A stretch of 64,000 nucleotides of DNA, taken from positions 1,524,520 to 1,588,519 of the forward strand of contig JANPWX010000209.1 in NCBI GenBank assembly GCA_024734555.1, given 5' to 3'. The DNA is from Trochalopteron elliotii (lineage: Eukaryota > Chordata > Aves > Passeriformes > Leiothrichidae). Shown here piece after piece: positions 1 to 12,420 of the stretch (positions are counted from its first letter, which is position 1; every line of letters starts with the position of its first letter). Under the pieces are notes generated by a model. It was given only the letters and a program-made list of their open reading frames with translations. It did not search any database and was not told the DNA's origin. Both the position numbers and the translations under genes were made by a program.

Positions 1-257
1 TTGGAGTGAAAGGTAACTGCTGAAAGAAGGTGCCTGCTTCTTGGTTCCATTTTCCCAGGTCAGCACATTTCTCTGCTTCTTCTCCATCTGTTCTGAACAA
101 TTTTTAATTGCTTCAGCATGATATTCTATCAGCTTTGCTTCCAGCATTTGCTGGGGATTTCATGAAAATCACATGCGTTACCCTCCCCCAATATAGCCTG
201 CTGGGTCTCTCTGGGCACCTTAAGGAGAAGGGAATTGAAGCAGGCTCCTCCCTCTCC

Positions 258-362
258 ATTAGTTTGTTTTTTGGTGTGTGTGTTTGTTTGTTTTCGTGTT
301 GTTTGTTTTGTTTATTTATTTTTGTGTGGGTTTTTTTTGTTGTTTTTTTTTGGTTTTTTGCT
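258..362. repeat. T/G-rich low-complexity tract
   Basis: The stretch is almost entirely T with interspersed G (GTGTGT, TTTG and TTTTG units). On the + strand it reads as a Phe/Val/Cys-rich and on the - strand as a Lys/Thr/Asn-rich open frame. It is simple sequence, not coding. Confidence 0.8.
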
Positions 363-1844
363 TTGGTTGAGTGCCCTGGGTAGCACATAGAAGAAAGTGC
401 TTGACTAAGTGCTTGCCTAATTAGAGTAATTTTCAATTCTAAAAAGGCAGGAATCTTAATGTATTGTCCTAGGGAAATTACAACAATATGCAAAGCAATG
501 CACTGCTAGAAACACCCATGTTGGTTGACCAAATTGTATTACTTCTGATTCCACAAGAGACCAGTTGACTACTTTTTTGTTCAGTCTTTTATGGTCTTCT
601 GGGGCTTGCATATCCATTGCAGAGCACAGATATATTGTTAAGATACTGAGTTTCCTATTATTTCTTTACAGCTCAAAAGCAGGCATAGATCTTGCACTGA
701 GGGTTGGATGGCCTAAAATCTGAATGGGGTCAACTAAGTACCCATCTGCACAGACAGTTTCTTCCCTCATGTCTCAGAACTCTTCTGCCCTTCAGTATTA
801 TTCAATAATAATTTGGATTAATATACAAATGCCACTTTCATTTGATATTTAAAATGCACAGGAATAATCAACACTGTTTGTCCCTTAAGATTAATAAATT
901 ACTGTGGTGATAAAAAAGATTGGTGAGCATCTAGTCTCCCTCGTGTTTGGCCTTCCAGACAAATCTAAGCATGGAAGTAATCCTGTTTGATTGTATTCTA
1001 AAATTATACGGGCTTGCTGCTTCTTTCAAAATACCCATGTATCCAAACAATTACGATTTAAGGGCACAAGGGACTTCACAGTCTCCTGAATTGATTTAAC
1101 AAGAAGCTAGTCTAACTACTTTATTCTCCATGTTCCTGTGACTAAGCTGAGGGTCCTGGAATTGTTTTTTTTCCGTTTTTCTCATAGGTTTCTGGCTCAT
1201 GTAAACACCATTAAAGTATTTGAGCTATGAATGTTATAAAAAAACCAAAAAACAGCAAGTATAAAGACTTGTTTACTTGCTAGATGATACTCTGCCTTAT
1301 CAAAACACATTGAATCTTTAAGACACTTAAGCACACAGATTTATGCTGAACTAGCATCTTCTCCCAGGTTCTAGTGAGTATTTTCAGGAAAGAGACACAG
1401 AAGTACATCAGCAAGGGAAAAATAAAAAAGTAAATAAACAAGCAAAACCATCCCCAAACAAAAACAAGCAAAAAACCACTCAAAAGTCATAGCGATCATG
1501 TTTCCGAAGACTGACAAGCTATCCCCCTAAACTCTCACAAATGTAACACAGTAGCTTGTCATGGTCATGGTCTGTGGCAGTAACAAGGTAGCTTAACTCT
1601 CATTAGCTTGGAATGGATGCAGATCAAACTAAGCTGATTTTCATCACATTTACATCAGGCTGAGCTGACACATAGGCAATTTCTCTGGAAGAGTTGATAC
1701 CTGATAGCCTGGACATATGCAGTAAATGTGTTATTAAATGTGTATGTCTAAATTTGCACCAACCTTTGCTGTTCAACAGCCCCCTGACTCTTGAAATATT
1801 TAAGCTAGTTAACATCTTGCTGTTTCCCTATTTTACCTGGATAA

Positions 1845-2162
1845 GAGAATCACAGAAGAGGTAAGGTTTGAAGGGACCACAGTGGGTTATCTGGTCCAAT
1901 CTTCCTGTGCAAGCAGGGTCATTCCAGGCACATTGCACAGTATTGTGTCCAGATGGTTCTGGAATATCTTCCGTGACAGAAACTCTACAAGCTCTCTGGG
2001 CAATTATTCCAGTGTGTCATCACCTGTTCAGTAACAAAGTTCTCCTCATGTTCAGATGGCTCTTCCTGTGCCTCAGTTTCTGCCCATTGCCTCTTGTCCT
2101 GTTGCTGGTCACCACTGAGAAGAGCCTGGATCCATCCTCTTGATACCCTCCCTTCAGATACA
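1845..2162 (-). mobile_element. CR1 LINE fragment (3' end, reverse orientation)
   Basis: The + strand reads as the reverse complement of the CR1 3' region: AGAATCACAGAA followed by TTGAAGGGACCAC, then the GGCAATTATTCCAGT block and the CTCTTGTCCTGTTGCTGGTCA block. These correspond in order to the conserved terminal region of avian CR1 elements. The element is 5' truncated and diverged, as most CR1 copies are. It lies in DESI1 intron 1. Confidence 0.85.
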
Positions 2163-3379
2163 GTAAGTGCCCAAAAGAGCATCATCCCATCAGGACATTG
2201 CTGTTCTGCATTATGAGCATGTGCATCCTTTGGATTAGCTTTACTGTAGATATTGAGTGAAGGATAATGCCTGCAATTTAATGCTTCAAAGATTTTTGCA
2301 GCTCCAATAGAAATTACTGGAGAATCAGGCTTCTCTATATAGTAATAGACAGCCTCAGGTTATGAGTAAATGGCTTGGTTTTGGTGGCTGCTCTAACCGA
2401 GCTTATCAGGGGTGGCAGTGGTGGTGAGCTGTCACCTGTTCTGTGCAATGTCTGAGTCTGGGAGAAAGGGCAAGAAGAGTCATAGAGGAGGATCCCCATC
2501 AGAGGCATAACTTCAGGAGGAAGATGATTGTGTCTGTGAAGGTCTGTACACAACCTCTTACATGACAAACAAAACTGAGATTCTTGCTGAGCAGCAGGAG
2601 AGGGAGCTGCCTGAGTTCCTCAGAAACTGGTGGCCATTGATGTATTCCTCTGTGGCTCAGTTTGAGTTGAAATGACAACAGCGAGCTGTGAAGCCTGGGG
2701 TACTGCAGCAGCTTACCAAAAACTCTCAGTCTTGGATGTCTCTGGGTGATGCATATATGGCCAATAATAGCAGGTTTCTTAGGCATGGGATTCCCGCAGC
2801 AGTGTTGTCATTGAAAACACTTGCACTGCCTCTGACGAAACACAGTCCACCAGTGGAAGAAAGGGATTATATTTTGTCTGCAGCAGGCTGGAGAGCTACC
2901 ACAGATGCTTTATTATCAGCAGTGCTGCAGATACGGTGTGTGTTTTCCACAATGCCAGCTTGGTTAATGACTTCTAGGAGCCAAGGAAAAAAATAGTGGG
3001 TCTGCAGCTTCATTAAGATTTTCAGATCAGTGTTGGCAGAAACTGACTGAGCTGAGCAGCCACAGACAGACCTGCCTTGTGAAGATAGGCAGCTTCACTT
3101 GCCAGAAGCTGTTCTGTTAGTGCCCTAGCAGGTGCTGCCTTTGGACTGCTACAGACTTGCGTAACAGCAAAGATTGGACTGCAGTCCAAAGCAAAGTCCA
3201 ATCCCTGAATTATGCTTGGGTTTTGTACATACAATCAGGCTTTGTACAATTCACTTTGGTGAATAGGGACCTCTAGAAGTCCTGCTTAAGGTAGAGCCAA
3301 CAAGAGCAAATTCTTCAGGGCCCTGGACAGCAGAGTTCTAAGTATCTTAAAGGATGGAAATCCCATATGCTTTCTGGAC

Positions 3380-3830
3380 TCCTGCCCCAGTGTTTGACCA
3401 CCTTCATGATAAATGTCTTCCCTGCTTCCTACTGAATTGTGAATTTCCCATTTTCCAGCTAGTACCTGTTGCCTTTCACTGTGCATATCTGAGTAGAGCA
3501 AGGGTATGTGTAGACAGGAATACAGTCTCTTGGCTTTCTCTTCTGGAGGATGAACACACCAGTTTTCTCAGCTCTCCTTCAGTACAGTAAGTGCTCCAGC
3601 CTGATATGTCAGTGTCTTTTGTACTGTGGGGATCCGAAAATGGACACAGCACTCCAGATGTGGTCTCACAAGTGTCGAACTGGAGGACAGTCACCTCCCT
3701 TCCGCTGCAGGCTGCAAACTTGCTAGAACAGCCCATTGTGTAGCCTTTGCTGCAATGATCTTTTCAGGTAGGTGTTGTAATTGCATGAGCAGGTCCTGGC
3801 AGCACCTGTGACATTGTCAATATCTACTGT
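3380..3830 (-). mobile_element. old CR1 LINE fragment (reverse orientation)
   Basis: Several diverged CR1 landmarks occur in the expected order on the reverse strand: a block like CTAGTACCTGTTGCC, then CTTCTGGAGGATGAACA, AGTGCTCCAG and CACTCCAGATGTGGTCTCAC, then a degenerate piece of the C-terminal reverse-transcriptase region. Divergence is greater than in the 1.85-kb copy. It is inert sequence within DESI1 intron 1. Confidence 0.75.
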
Positions 3831-5558
3831 AGCTCTTTCACCTGCATAGAGAATCTAGGTACAAAGTGGTAACTCTCTGGAAAGTTATTCTTTGCTGCAG
3901 GTATGTGTGAAAGTAAATACTAAGATGTTTTCTTTCAATTTGGCATGCAAAGGACAGGCACAATTCTCATACATGCTGCCTTTGAAATGGTTTGTTTCTC
4001 TGAAGGATAAAGTTCAGGTTTCTAGTGAAAAAGTCATTTATTGTGAGCAAACGTAATAATTTGTTAATAGATACACAGAATGCTAAATGGGCGGAGCCAA
4101 AGGGTAAAGCCAGCCAGAGGCCAGTGCTACTTGTGGTGCTGAGCCTGCAGGGTCAATGGGTGCTGGCATCTCTAGAGTGCGAAGTGAAACCTCTCATGGG
4201 GAGAATGTGGAACAAGGGCCAAAGGATCACAAAGTACAACAGTGGGACATGCTAAAGGGCCAGCAGGTGCTTCTAAGATACTGCAACACACTGTTCTGCT
4301 TCTGTCATTATTGCCACTCTCTTTTGGCCTTCATCCTACTGCAAGCCTATGTTTCTGTGTGATGGGTTGACAGGGAATGTGGTTGCTGCCTGGCTGTGAT
4401 CCATGGGAGTGACAAATCAGTCCACCTGCTTCAAAACTACGTGTGCTCACTTCAGCTGATGTCTCTGTTGTCACAACAGCCTTTTCCCCACCTCTCCTCT
4501 TCCATGATCCTCATCTGAAGCAGGTACCTATTTTGCTTCAGGCTTGAGTGGAAAAAAATGTGTTAGGGATTGCTTTTTCTTGTGGCAGAGGAGTATTCAG
4601 TCTAGTGCTTGGGTTCAACAGAATACCAAATGTCGGTATGCACGCAGTTTTTCTGTTCTAAATCTGCTTTTTGGGGGTTATGCACCTTGTTCAGGAAATA
4701 AAGTTATAGCACATCTCCCACAGCATGCACTGGTTCCCTACAAGCTCCCAAAAGGAGGGTACCAGGGACCAAGCCTTTAGGTTATGATAGATAAAATAAT
4801 TGAGCCTAGAGCACTAAAAGCTGGTAATCTTTTAGAAAGAGGTTTAATCTTGAGATCCTACCATGAAAAATAGAGAGGTTTAGGTCTTCTGCTTCTAGGG
4901 AACTGGAAACACATTTTAAGAGGGACCTTTTCTCTGAGACACAATTATATTATCAGTGTAGTGGTGCCTGAAGCAAGTCTTTGCTGCTGTGTTCTGCAAA
5001 ACACTGAGCTTTATAACTTGTATAAATTTCAATGCTGCACTCTTCTACCTCATTTCCCACTTAAACTAATTTTTAAGGGCAGGGGGAGGGAGGGAAAGGA
5101 GGAGATTGTGGAGTACGTTATAGAGGCTACCACCACTGGTCCTATGTTTGTCAGACCTCTCATCAGTTACTGAAAAAGACAACTGAATACATTCTGCCAG
5201 CCAGCTGCCTGCAGTTATGAAATCTGTCAAATTCAGCTCTTCTGCTCCTGATGGAAGACTCTAATTTTAGGAAAAAGCTTTTTTTCTTGGTCTGTAGAAA
5301 AATACCTAAGGAAGGTAAGCACCGTCAGGATAGGATGGCATTGCAACTTCTGTCTCCAGGAAGGAAGAAGTACAACAATAGTGTGGATTGAGTAGTTAAT
5401 TTGAAAGACATTCTGGATTTTTTAGAAGCACCTCTGGATTAAATCTTTGGTGTTGCTGTCATGGTGAAATAATAAGCATGGTTCTTAAGTGATTGACAGA
5501 AAGCAGGCTGAAACCTGAAAAATACATTGCTAATAACTCTTCTTTTCTCTGCATACAG

Positions 5559-5580
5559 GGAAACAGCTGGATGGCATCTG
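5559..5580 (+). CDS. DESI1: DESI1 exon 2, 22-nt microexon
   Basis: The exon follows acceptor TGCATACAG and precedes donor GTAAGTGA. Its 22 bases complete a Gly codon and encode KQLDGI plus two bases of Trp37. The Trp codon is completed by the first base of the next exon. Because 22 is not a multiple of 3, skipping this exon would shift the frame before the catalytic His. Confidence 0.93.
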
Positions 5581-8500
5581 GTAAGTGACTAGATTTAAAT
5601 TGCATAATGTGTGTAAAACACTGGTGTAGGAAGTATCTTCAATATGTAGTTACATATGCTTCAGATCTTAAGAACATTTTGTTGTGGAAGGGAGACCAAG
5701 GCACTTTTTGGTCCTGAATACAGATTGGCAGTAAGATGACATACAGTCAGGTGCTAGTTAAACCACTCTGTTCAAAGCTCAGTGGACCCCATGAAAAAGG
5801 GTGTTGTTAGTAGTTCTTGTGTTTTTGTGTACCTGTGTACTTTTTCAAGGGTAAGATGGTGTCCTTGTCCCAAGCAATTTGTCTTAAAATTCCAGGCATG
5901 ACTAAACATGAGAGTAAAAGAGTAGATGGGAAGAAGGTATTACAGGATCAAGTCTTCTGTCATATAAGAGCAGTATCTACATTCAGTCACACAAAAAATC
6001 CCTAATTTCCTGTAATTCATACAATACCAAGAATTTTGATACCACATGAAGAGGGGCTGTTCGTTTTTTTTTAAGAGGCAAGAAAACCCCTAAACCCTTG
6101 TCCATCCATTTTCCTCTCTACTGATTCATCTCCAGTGGTTGTCTGACCAGCTGCTCAGCCAGTGAGAAGGTTCTGTCAGTGTGGTAGCAGGGCAAGTTCT
6201 GTCTCTGAGGGGTGACCTCACCCTCAGCCCGTTAGGTGAGAGAGGCTCCTGCCTGGGCCTTTAGCTAAACCTGTTCTTTCCTAACTGCTTGCAGAATTAC
6301 AGTAGGCTTGATAACCATTGCTTCCATATCCATTCATGTTCCTGTCCAGTGGATTCTGTTCCCACTCACAGAAACACACTGACCTTTTCTTTCAGAGGAC
6401 ATTCTCTTCATTATGTCCTTGAGATCATAAATTTATCAGTTATTTATGTGCTAGCCTATTTACTTTTTTCCTTTATTTCAACTTTTTTTTTTTGTTCTCT
6501 GTGGCAGGCACACCTCCATAATAGTCCATAAGGATGAATTCTTCTATGGCAGTGGAGGAATCTCCAGCTGTGCACCTGTAAGTTAAACTTAATTTTCTGT
6601 TAATTTTTTATAGGGTTACCTGATCAGAATTGCTTGTGTTACTGTCTTTTAGAAAAGCAGCAAAAGACTTCTAAATTCAGACAGATGCTGAAGCCAGCTG
6701 CTTATCATGGTTTCCCAGGGTGCTGAGGGTGAAGGGAGTGTGGACAGTGGGTTTAAGCCCAGCTCAATTCAGGTTGGGGGACTGCTTCTTCTGATAGAGT
6801 CTATCTATCCAGAACACCATTTGCAACTGGTTTGCCAGAGTGGCACCTTGTCCAATTCTGTCCAATTATTAAGTATTACTTGCAGACTTTAAGAGTGAAA
6901 AAAAGCCCCAAACCATGATCTTTTCTCAGACCTTTCTGTTCTTAAAGGGGTAAAATTGATGGACTGTGCTTCTAAAGCAGAATTTTACCATAGCTTAGAG
7001 CTTTCAGCCCAAAGAGCCAAATTTACCAGCTGAAATGGAAATTTCATGTTCCTTCTCATTCTCTTGAGTGCAGAACAAGGGAGGCCAGCAGGGCTTTTTG
7101 CTTGACAAACATGCCAAAAGTTCCTTCTTTTGTGCCTGGACAAACCATAATAGCTTTATTCAGTAGAGTCCTCCAAAAGAATTCAGCCTGATCATTTGAC
7201 AATATCTTCTGGCTGTTCATTTTTACAGGGAGGGACACTTCTTGGCCCTCCAGACACAGTTGTTGATCTGGGGAACACTGAAGTCACTGAAGAAATTTTT
7301 CTGGAATACCTTTCCTCTTTGGGGGAATCTGTGTTCCGGTAAGTAACAGCTTGTACTGGAAAACCTGCATACCAAAAAGGTGCAGAACGGAGGAAGGTAT
7401 TATGAAACCAGTCGAGCTCACAGAGCTTCTGTCTGCTTATTCTATTATTTGGTACTCTTCAAATATGGACTGGACTGATGGACCAATGCACACAAGGAGC
7501 TATCTTCAACGCTGGGAAAGCATTCTTCTGTGAAGTTTTCCGCATTGTTTTTCTTAAAATTGAATAATGCCTGAAATGCTTTTAAGAAAATCACCAGGGA
7601 AAATTAAATCTCTCAGTAAATGGTAGTTTGCCCTGTGAGTTGTAGGTAGTCACTGTAGTAAAGCTGCCAGTTTTCACATGAGTAGAAGCAAGGTGCTGAC
7701 TTTTAAAGAGTCTACTCTGCTTCTCACAAGAATAGGAAACCACAATATTTAGTGTTCTGGCTGTCTTTCAGAGTCAGTAATTCCTGTGATTTCTCGTTAC
7801 TGCTACTGTGGTTTTAATTGAAGAGACCTGACTTCACCTGTTCTCCCAAAAATGGTTGTATTAAAGTCAGGGATGTGGAGACATGTTATTTTCCACCCTG
7901 ATTAAATTGAATTTGAAGGTGATTTGATGTATGTATTTACCTATTTGTCTTAAAATTTTTGGGGGTGGGGGGAGAAAGTGCTAATGTAAGATGTTCTTCA
8001 TTCAGGGTATAAGTTTTTCTGCTTATAAGATTTTTTGCTAAATCTCTGGGGTTTTGTTTCATCTTCTTTTCTGTGACACAGGGGAGAGTCTTATAACCTC
8101 TTTGAACATAACTGCAACACCTTCAGTAATGAAGTTGCACAGTTTCTGACAGGAAAAAAAATCCCTTCCTACATCACTGACCTTCCATCTGAAGTTCTTG
8201 CCACGTGAGTATGGATGCCTCTCTCTCTGTAGCTGCTTCATGCTAATGCTTAAACATTTGACAGAGCCAGCAGAACCAGTTTGTGATAGATATGTCTGAG
8301 AACCAGCATAAGATTAAGGACAGGATGCAATTTTCTTTACATCAACACTTGCAACACTGGATGACAAGTTCTAACTGGCACTGGTGTTCCAAAGAAGACA
8401 GGAGAAGGTTGTTCTGCCTTTAACTTAAACTAGCTATTTTGTGATGGTCTCTTATATGTGGCCAGACAAGCTTGGAAAGTTTTAGAAAACAGTGCAAGGG

Positions 8501-9435
8501 TTTGGTTTTTTTTCCCTCTTAACCAGTATCTGTTAAAAGTCATTTCTCTAAGCACCATAATTGCAGCAGAGGTGTCAGTTTGCTTGTGAAGAGGCAGGGG
8601 AGATACAATTTTAAAATTAATGCTGCAATTTTAAAGCTAGGATTGGGTGGAAAAAGAGGATATGAAAAAAAGGACATGAAGAATTCCTGCCTGGTAATTC
8701 AGATGATTTTTTTTTAAACTCTCAACTAGTGAGGATCCCAGTAGGATGATGTGAGCTCCGTCATTTAGGTCTTACTTCTCATAACAGTGGTATGGCACAT
8801 TATTTATGAGACATGTGTCTTCTACCCTGGACTCCTGGCACTTCAGATCTCTCAAAATCAGATAAAGTCTGTAACAGAGTGAGTCTTATTGAAAGACAAA
8901 CTAGGTGCTACAGATTGCAACAGAAATTATTCTGGGAGTGTTGAACCATTGTCTTTAAAGGAAGCTAGAGGCTATTCTTTTGGTAGGCCTCAGTATTGAT
9001 GAACTTAGTGGAACACTGCAGTTGCATAACAGGGATTTTGTTTGCACACTTAAGTGGAATGAGTTACTGAGAGCTGGTTTCAGACAGTATTACATTAGCA
9101 GTCTGGGCATGTTAGGACTCAGAACTACCTTATATAAAATCATGTTTAAGTTTCTTAGTTATTGAAGAGTAAACAAATAGGTTAAATTAGTTTGCTTTAG
9201 TTTGTAGAGGAAGTTTTTTCTTCAAATTTGCTTCTAGAATGTTGGTTTGATTGCACTTTAGAAAGTGAGTGCACTTCAGTGGCAAATGGGAGTTGTTGAC
9301 CAAGTAAACTGTTTGAGACCTTTATATCTTTACCTTCTCAGACCTTTTGGACAAGCTTTAAGACCCCTCCTGGACTCCATCCAGATCCAGCCACCTGGAG
9401 GAAGTACCTTCAGCAGACATAATGGACAGAGCTAA
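5559..9435 (+). CDS. DESI1: DESI1, desumoylating isopeptidase 1 (PPPDE family), 5'-partial
   Basis: Five exons are visible: 5559-5580, 6508-6577, 7229-7338, 8082-8204 and 9342-9435 (TAA). They join in phase to give residues 30(split)-168 in the human numbering, and the inferred total of 168 matches the human length. All introns are GT-AG. The product is a papain-fold PPPDE thiol isopeptidase. In mammals DeSI-1 removes SUMO from BZEL, and other thioesterase and transport roles have been reported. Both catalytic residues are intact: His38 (6509-6511) in W-H-T-S, and Cys108 (8113-8115) in [10 protein letters not shown]. The C-terminal tail keeps the [20 protein letters not shown] motif. Exon 1, with the start codon, lies outside the window. 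PMM1 follows on the same strand, as expected from human 22q13.2 synteny. Confidence 0.96.
6508..6577 (+). CDS. DESI1: DESI1 exon 3 (catalytic His)
   Basis: The exon lies between GTGGCAG and GTAAGTTA and encodes [19 protein letters not shown] and the following SCAP. It contains catalytic His38 at 6509-6511. Human has Cys-Pro-Pro where this copy has Cys-Ala-Pro at the end. Confidence 0.95.
7229..7338 (+). CDS. DESI1: DESI1 exon 4
   Basis: The exon lies between TTTTTACAG and GTAAGTAA and starts in phase 0 with [19 protein letters not shown]. It ends inside the codon of Arg97 (CG|G). It is the core of the PPPDE domain between the two catalytic residues. Confidence 0.95.
8082..8204 (+). CDS. DESI1: DESI1 exon 5 (catalytic Cys)
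   Basis: The exon lies between GTGACACAG and GTGAGTAT and encodes [20 protein letters not shown] followed by [20 protein letters not shown]. The nucleophile Cys108 is at 8113-8115. Sequence is nearly identical to the human protein. Confidence 0.96.
9342..9435 (+). CDS. DESI1: DESI1 exon 6 (C-terminal, stop TAA)
   Basis: The exon follows acceptor TACCTTCTCAG. It completes Thr138, then reads [20 protein letters not shown] and a short variable tail ending NGQS before TAA at 9433-9435. Confidence 0.95.
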
Positions 9436-12420
9436 CAGGAGTGACCCAGTGTGCCCAACCTCACCAGGCCTCTTCCTTTTTAAACATGAATCTACCAGAT
9501 TTCTATTTTATAATTTCTCATGAGAATTAACTCTAAAGAAGTTACAAGACGAGTTTTAAAATTTCCTGGGGAGAGAATTTATCAGGGTGCTTGTGAGACA
9601 ATGCTACCAAAAATATTGCCATAATTTCTAATAGTATTATACTAATTTATAAAGGCTGTCTTGTCCAAGTAGGCTGACACTTTCTACGTAACTCCTGTGC
9701 TGGTAAGTGGAAATCCATTCCATGAGCATTCAATGGCCCATTACACAACTTGAAGTAAATAAGGGGATGTTCTCGCCATCCCTTGCAGACTTACATCTCT
9801 TTGTCTTGTCTGTGCCTCTGTTACGGGGGTATTTGCTGAAGTCTAGCAAAAAAAGCAAGTATTGGTAGCCTAGGAAGTGAAGGTGTCCCAAGATTCGTCT
9901 GCATATGTCACTGACATTTGCTCAGGGGAAGAGCTGAACTCATCTGATCAGAATATTTGCAGTGGGCACAGGTGTATGGGAAAGGTGATGAAGCTGAACT
10001 ATGTGTCAATGTCACACTCAGAAACTGAAATTCAGTGGGATTTGCTGTGGTGGGAGGGAACCTGGAGCTGAAGGTTACCAAGAGCCTTGTAATGTCAGAT
10101 CCAAGAGGTACGGGAAGGAACCAGCTGAAAGAACTGGATCTCATGAGCAGAAGTAGTAGAGACAAATTTCAAGTGAAAGTAAAATGAAGTGAAATGCTTC
10201 CTTTTCTCACACATAAGCTTATCAGCCTATAGACAGAACCTTGTTAATACAGAAGAACTGTGTTTTCTTCTTTTTTTTTTCCTTCCAAAGCCAGAGTTAT
10301 GGTACAGTAAGGCAGGAGTAGCATGGGTTCCGCCTTCAGTATCCAATTGCAGACACAGTGGAGTTCCAACTTTCATTAATAGTGCTGCCCTTTCCAAAGC
10401 AGTCAAGCACATCCAAGCTCTCTTTAAGAGAAATGAGTGCTAGGTCTCCCCAAATGTAAAGAAAATGGGGAAGAGTAAAATTGAGCTTTTCGGTGGAACA
10501 ACTGAGTTTCTTGGGGTACATGCAGAAGCAGTTCTTTCCATAGATTAACCTTTGATTATATCAATACTGCATCTTCTAGTTTAAGATTTTTAGAGCTCTG
10601 CAATTACTTGCAGTGGGAAAGAACAAGGGGAATGAAAAAATAGGCAGAATATTTTCTTTTCATGCATGTGTATACACTACTTTCCTGACCAATTTTGTAG
10701 CAGTTACATTTAGAAAGGAGTATAAGAAAGACATCAGGCAAACCCCAGAACACTGCTGATGCTCTGTAAATGGAGATTGCACATCCCAAATGCTTCCAAA
10801 AAAAGCATCTATGCAAATACACAGCCCTTTGTCCAGTGCTTTGTTGTGAAAAGTATTGCTGCAAGTTCAGTCCTCAGACTTCCTCCACTGGAAACTTCTT
10901 GCATACCTAAAGGAGATGTCTTTCCTCTGATGGGTTCTTTCTCCCAGAATAATGCAGATTGATTAATTGCTCACATTGTTACTCTGTGTGGACTATAACA
11001 GTTCGTATTTTTGAGAGCTTGGAATAGAGGAAAACTGCAATTTTGTCACTGTCAGGTACTCTGTTGTCCTGCACCTTGTGGAGCCAGTGCACAGATGGGA
11101 ATAGGGTATTGTCAGGCCATTCTGCTGTTTCATGTTTACGTGCTCTCAGTGCACAGTAGTGGTCCCTGCAGCCCAGATGTTTCTTTTTCTTGTCATTCTC
11201 GGCTTGTGCCATCAGTTTCTCCTTAAGCATTTCATTTGATGCACTGGACTTGGGATAACTGTAGCAGTTACTACAGATGGCTTTATACAAAAACTTTCAA
11301 TCTTTCCCCCTCCAAATGTCCTGTTTGCAGAAAATGTTCTATGAAATTCAGTTATGAATACCTTTTGATGCTCCTGGAGGAAGAATTGGTGGTTGGTTTT
11401 GCTAAGCCATAGCTTAGTTTTCCTGTCTAGCAACATGTGTTATCTCCAGTCTTTTCCCATATGTGTTTGTGAAGAGTAACGAGCCTTTCATTTTAATACA
11501 CACGACTGTGCCATAAAATGCTGTAGATCATGTAAGAGATCTTGGAGCTTCCTCAGTTGAGGAGGTACACTTGAGCTGACACAGTGCAGCCCAACATCAT
11601 GGTGTGCTCCTTTGGTACCTGCAAGCAGCACAGCTGTGCTTGCTTGCCTTTCAGCAAACTTATCACTTCAGGCACAGCTGCCTGTGATCGAGGCCCTGGT
11701 GCCATGGTTTCTGCCCCCACACTTACACAGTGAGGATACACCCTGTATGTCCACCACTTTGGATGTCCTGAGCCTAGTTCCTGCTTGGCTGCCTACTTCA
11801 GTACATTTTGCATCCTTTTGGATCAGGAAAGAAAAGGAAAACATTCACTCTGTGAATGCAAATTTGCATTTTGCAGTCTGCCTGTTCCCCTCCTGAGCAG
11901 TTCCTTTGCAGAGATAATGCTCTTATTTTAAGGTCACTGGGTAAAATTTCACTCAGCCGTATATTGTTTGCAATAGTCAAAGAGCTCCTGGGCTTGGGAC
12001 CTACTCTTGTGTTTCATGGCAAAAGAACTGTAAAGAGGGAATCCTCTTCACTTGGCCTTACTGGGTAATGAGACCCTTGTACCCTGTAGGACTCTTAGGA
12101 AACCTGTTTTCTCCAAAGATGGTTATGTGTAAATTGTAGGACTGTGCCCTCAATGTCCCATGCAGCTGAAAACAAACTAGACTGAGAAGTGTACGTAAAT
12201 GTATATATGTGATGAACTTCAGTCAGCTGATGGACAAAGGGGCAGGGAAACTGGACTCCTGAAAGCAAACAGAACCCTTCTGCCCACACTAACTATTCTG
12301 TCTTGTATTGCTGAGGTTCTCCCGTGCCATTTTAAAAATGTTAATAATGTCTTTAGGCAGAAAGTGATGTTTTGATTTACTTGTGGGGTTTTTTTTCTAT
12401 TACAATAAAAAGAAATACAA
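9436..12420 (+). other. DESI1: probable long DESI1 3' UTR
   Basis: After the stop codon no AATAAA or ATTAAA appears until the AATAAA at 12404-12409. I infer a 3' UTR of about 3 kb, but an unrecognised earlier variant signal is possible. No gene, repeat or other feature was recognised in the stretch. Confidence 0.4.
12404..12409 (+). terminator. DESI1: candidate DESI1 polyadenylation signal AATAAA
   Basis: This is the first canonical AATAAA found by eye downstream of the DESI1 stop on the same strand. It is about 3 kb downstream and 1.6 kb before the solo LTR. Use of this signal is inferred only. Confidence 0.35.

Larger units (their letters stand above)
1..5558 (+). other. DESI1: DESI1 intron 1 (3' part), no coding exon seen
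   Basis: This AT-rich stretch precedes the first recognisable DESI1 exon. I looked for an exon encoding the expected N-terminal 29 residues of the family and for a CpG-rich promoter, and saw neither. Exon 1 is therefore most likely upstream of the window. The stretch holds a T/G-rich simple-sequence patch near 0.25-0.36 kb and two old CR1 fragments (about 1.85-2.16 and 3.38-3.83 kb). The remainder shows nothing I can name. Confidence 0.6.

Noticed and set aside
113..493. Lys/Thr-rich 126-codon frame on the minus strand
   Set aside because: It is produced by the T/G-rich simple sequence at about 258-362; no domain and no splice context.
4360..4560. Possible LTR start (TGTGATGGGTTGACAGG)
   Set aside because: Only the first dozen or so bases recall avian LTR starts; no poly(A) signal or matching end was found.
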